From positions 13,430,001 to 13,494,000 of the forward strand of contig JAILWY010000009.1 in the NCBI GenBank assembly GCA_022113835.1: a stretch of 64,000 nt of DNA, written 5' to 3'. The first letter of the stretch is position 1; every line of letters starts with the position of its first letter. This document shows positions 62,076 through 64,000 of this stretch, in pieces. A program made the translations under genes and the position numbers. Source of the stretch: Atopsyche davidsoni. Taxonomy: Eukaryota; Arthropoda; Insecta; Trichoptera; Hydrobiosidae. Below the pieces are notes generated by a model, which ran no database searches, was not told the origin of the DNA, and saw nothing but the letters and a program-made list of their open reading frames with translations.

Positions 62076-64000
62076 CACGGTGGCTTTCCGGCTTTCATTA
62101 CGACTATTAAAACCGCAGTTCGCTCTATACCTACAATGTTTTGAATAGATAAACCACTATTTTTATGTACCCTCGTAGGTTTTACGGCTATTTCGTATTT
62201 CTCCTTTTATTGCTGTTGTTTTTCTCGGTTTCTTATGCTTCGGGGACGTTTTATGTGTTGTTTGATTCTCACGAACTAAAATCATTGAGAATTATATATT
62301 TGCGGCGTGCGATGTTTTATCGAAGTAAGCAAATTTTTGTCCTAAAATGTACATACATTTGTGAAAAAAATTGTACATACTTATCAGCTTCATATCGGTA
62401 CTTCAGATCCTTACACATGATTAAAACTGCTTTGGTTATAATTTACTTTGGTTTTTTTTGGCAAAAAAACATTTTCATTATCCCTCTCAAAAAAATATAT
62501 TATGTATCAAAGTTAAATTTTATTTTTTTTATATTACAGCCCACTCAAAAATAAAAAGCGGGCTTTCGTGTGCGTATTTTTTTTAAAAAGCAACGTTCAC
62601 ATTTTTGCAGAATACTGTATTTGTTTTATTTTAAAAAACACAATCATATTATTAAATTTTTGTATTTGAAGTATATATATATTTACCACGTGTTATTAAA
62701 AAAATGAGCTGTAAAAAAGCAAATCGTTTAAGATAAAATAACCCACATTCATTTTCCCAGATTAGTTATTGTAAAAGCCCCAAAAAGCAATTTAAAAACC
62801 TGACAAATCAGCATGAAAAATCCACGAAATTAAAACAACACTTCGTATAGGGATCATTGAGTTACGAAAGCCAATTTGGTGAACATTTTTAATTTGAACA
62901 TGTTTTGTTTTCTTTAAAATCGTGGATGTCGAAAAATATTTTAAATAATATTAAAAACAGATTTTCAGGATTTAATGAATATAAAGAAATACCTCTGGGA
63001 TGGGCTTTGCAGCTCGACGATCCTTATTATTTTCAAGATAAGCTTTCCTTTTACACTTTAAATAGCAATTTAAAATACCTACAAACAGTCTTAAAACTTG
63101 CTCAATACAACAACAAAAAACACTGCGTACGTAGAAAATGTATAAAATTTTTACCTCCGTCGCGGAGATTCGGTCTTGAATGGAGCCGGCGCGTACAACA
63201 CCGCCCAAACAATAAAAGTGTCCTTATGTAAGACGGCCCTCCCACCCCCGGCACACCCCCACCCGAGGCTCAATACAGATCGAAGGCTAAAAAATTGGAA
63301 TTCTGGCCATGTCGCTGGTGAACCTTCCATGGCGAGGGCGGCTGCAGCATAAACATTTGTAAAATTTGACAATTTATTATTTTTCGTAAAATCTGATCAC
63401 ACCTGTCTCCACTGGCTTTTCTAAATCTATAGAAAATATCAAGAAGTTTTATATTGTATTTTTTTTTTCGCTTAACATTATTCTTTAAGCGTCACATTGT
63501 TTAGACCGATATCTCACGCAAAGCCTACTCTTTGCTTGCGAAATTGAAACTGTTAATTATACGCACGGTTCAAATTGACTTATGGGCTTTCTAACTTATA
63601 CTATTGAATCTTGATTTGAACTTACCGGTTCAATATCAAATCTAACACTTGTGCAATTGTAACCCCGTTTCTGTTTTATCGAAAGCGATTTGTCTTCGCA
63701 AAATTACTCCACGGTGAAAAAATGCTTAGCGTTCATAAATATAAAATGGCATGGTTTTTTTTTCTAAATTATACTAAGTATATCATCTGTACGCAATATC
63801 TGTCTGCATGAATAGCAGTCTAGGGAATGAAAAAAAAACTTTTTTATTTAGTAGACGTTAGAGCTCGGGCGCCAACGATTTATGGAAAAAACGCAATCTC
63901 AATACGGTACAATGAGTAATAGTTTATTTTTTGAAATATCTCAGTTTTCATTTTGACTTTGTGGATTTATAGTTGTTCAATTTTAAACGCGCCGCTTTCT
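62076..64000. other. Non-coding stretch
   Basis: AT-rich, with a GC-richer island at about 63150-63330. The 129-codon frame at 62165-62554 starts with a hydrophobic stretch but is dominated by T/A-rich codons and has no recognisable domain. No gene was recognised to the window end. Confidence 0.55.

Noticed and set aside
61707..62144. 145-codon open frame with 19-residue repeats
   Set aside because: The frame is produced by the 19-bp minisatellite. Both strands stay open for the same reason, and the non-repeat ends have no domain.
62165..62554. 129-codon frame beginning with a hydrophobic, signal-like stretch
   Set aside because: The residues follow from T/A-rich sequence (F, I, Y, K, L). 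No family resemblance was seen, and this length is expected by chance here.

Overview
The window looks like non-coding nuclear DNA from an arthropod, most likely an insect. It is strongly AT-rich with many A/T homopolymers, and it holds relics of piggyBac-like, mariner/IS630-like, non-LTR and probable Penelope-like elements. I found no host protein-coding gene: every long open frame lacks recognisable domains, and the lengths are what chance gives in 64 kb of such sequence. The recognisable protein-coding sequence is transposase or retroelement debris. No rRNA, intact tRNA, known microRNA or CRISPR array was seen.

Layout. 1-3780 is AT-rich spacer with a few GC-richer islands. 3781-4623 holds two abutting palindromes: a 676-bp fold-back made from a broken mariner-like transposase gene (230-bp arms), then a 166-bp perfect palindrome whose loop carries most of a threonine-tRNA-like sequence. 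13.6-15.3 kb holds a textbook zero-length-exon (recursive) splice site, a 274-bp piggyBac-like deletion derivative with TTAA ends, a CRE-type palindrome, and a 525-bp deleted mariner-like element with terminal repeats and TA target duplication. 30.8-33.6 kb is a transposon graveyard: a 1.05-kb piggyBac-like element keeping the cysteine-rich C-terminus of its transposase, a probable piggyBac N-terminal fragment, the 3' end and poly(A) tail of a non-LTR retrotransposon, and a 59-bp TTAA-bounded mini-element. A second clean recursive-type splice site lies near 38.1 kb. 57.2-60.7 kb holds pieces of a probable Penelope-like retroelement, including a 150-bp hairpin with two degenerate hammerhead-like motifs; a related fragment lies at 24.8 kb. 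A minisatellite of exactly sixteen 19-bp units lies at 61,772-62,075.

Interpretation. The juxtaposed 3'/5' splice sites on the plus strand (13,629|13,630 and 38,119|38,120, with weaker ones at 18,652|18,653 and 39,829|39,830), the lack of exons and the recurrent GC-richer islands suggest that the window lies inside one very long plus-strand intron of a regulated gene. This is inference. The host gene cannot be named from the sequence.
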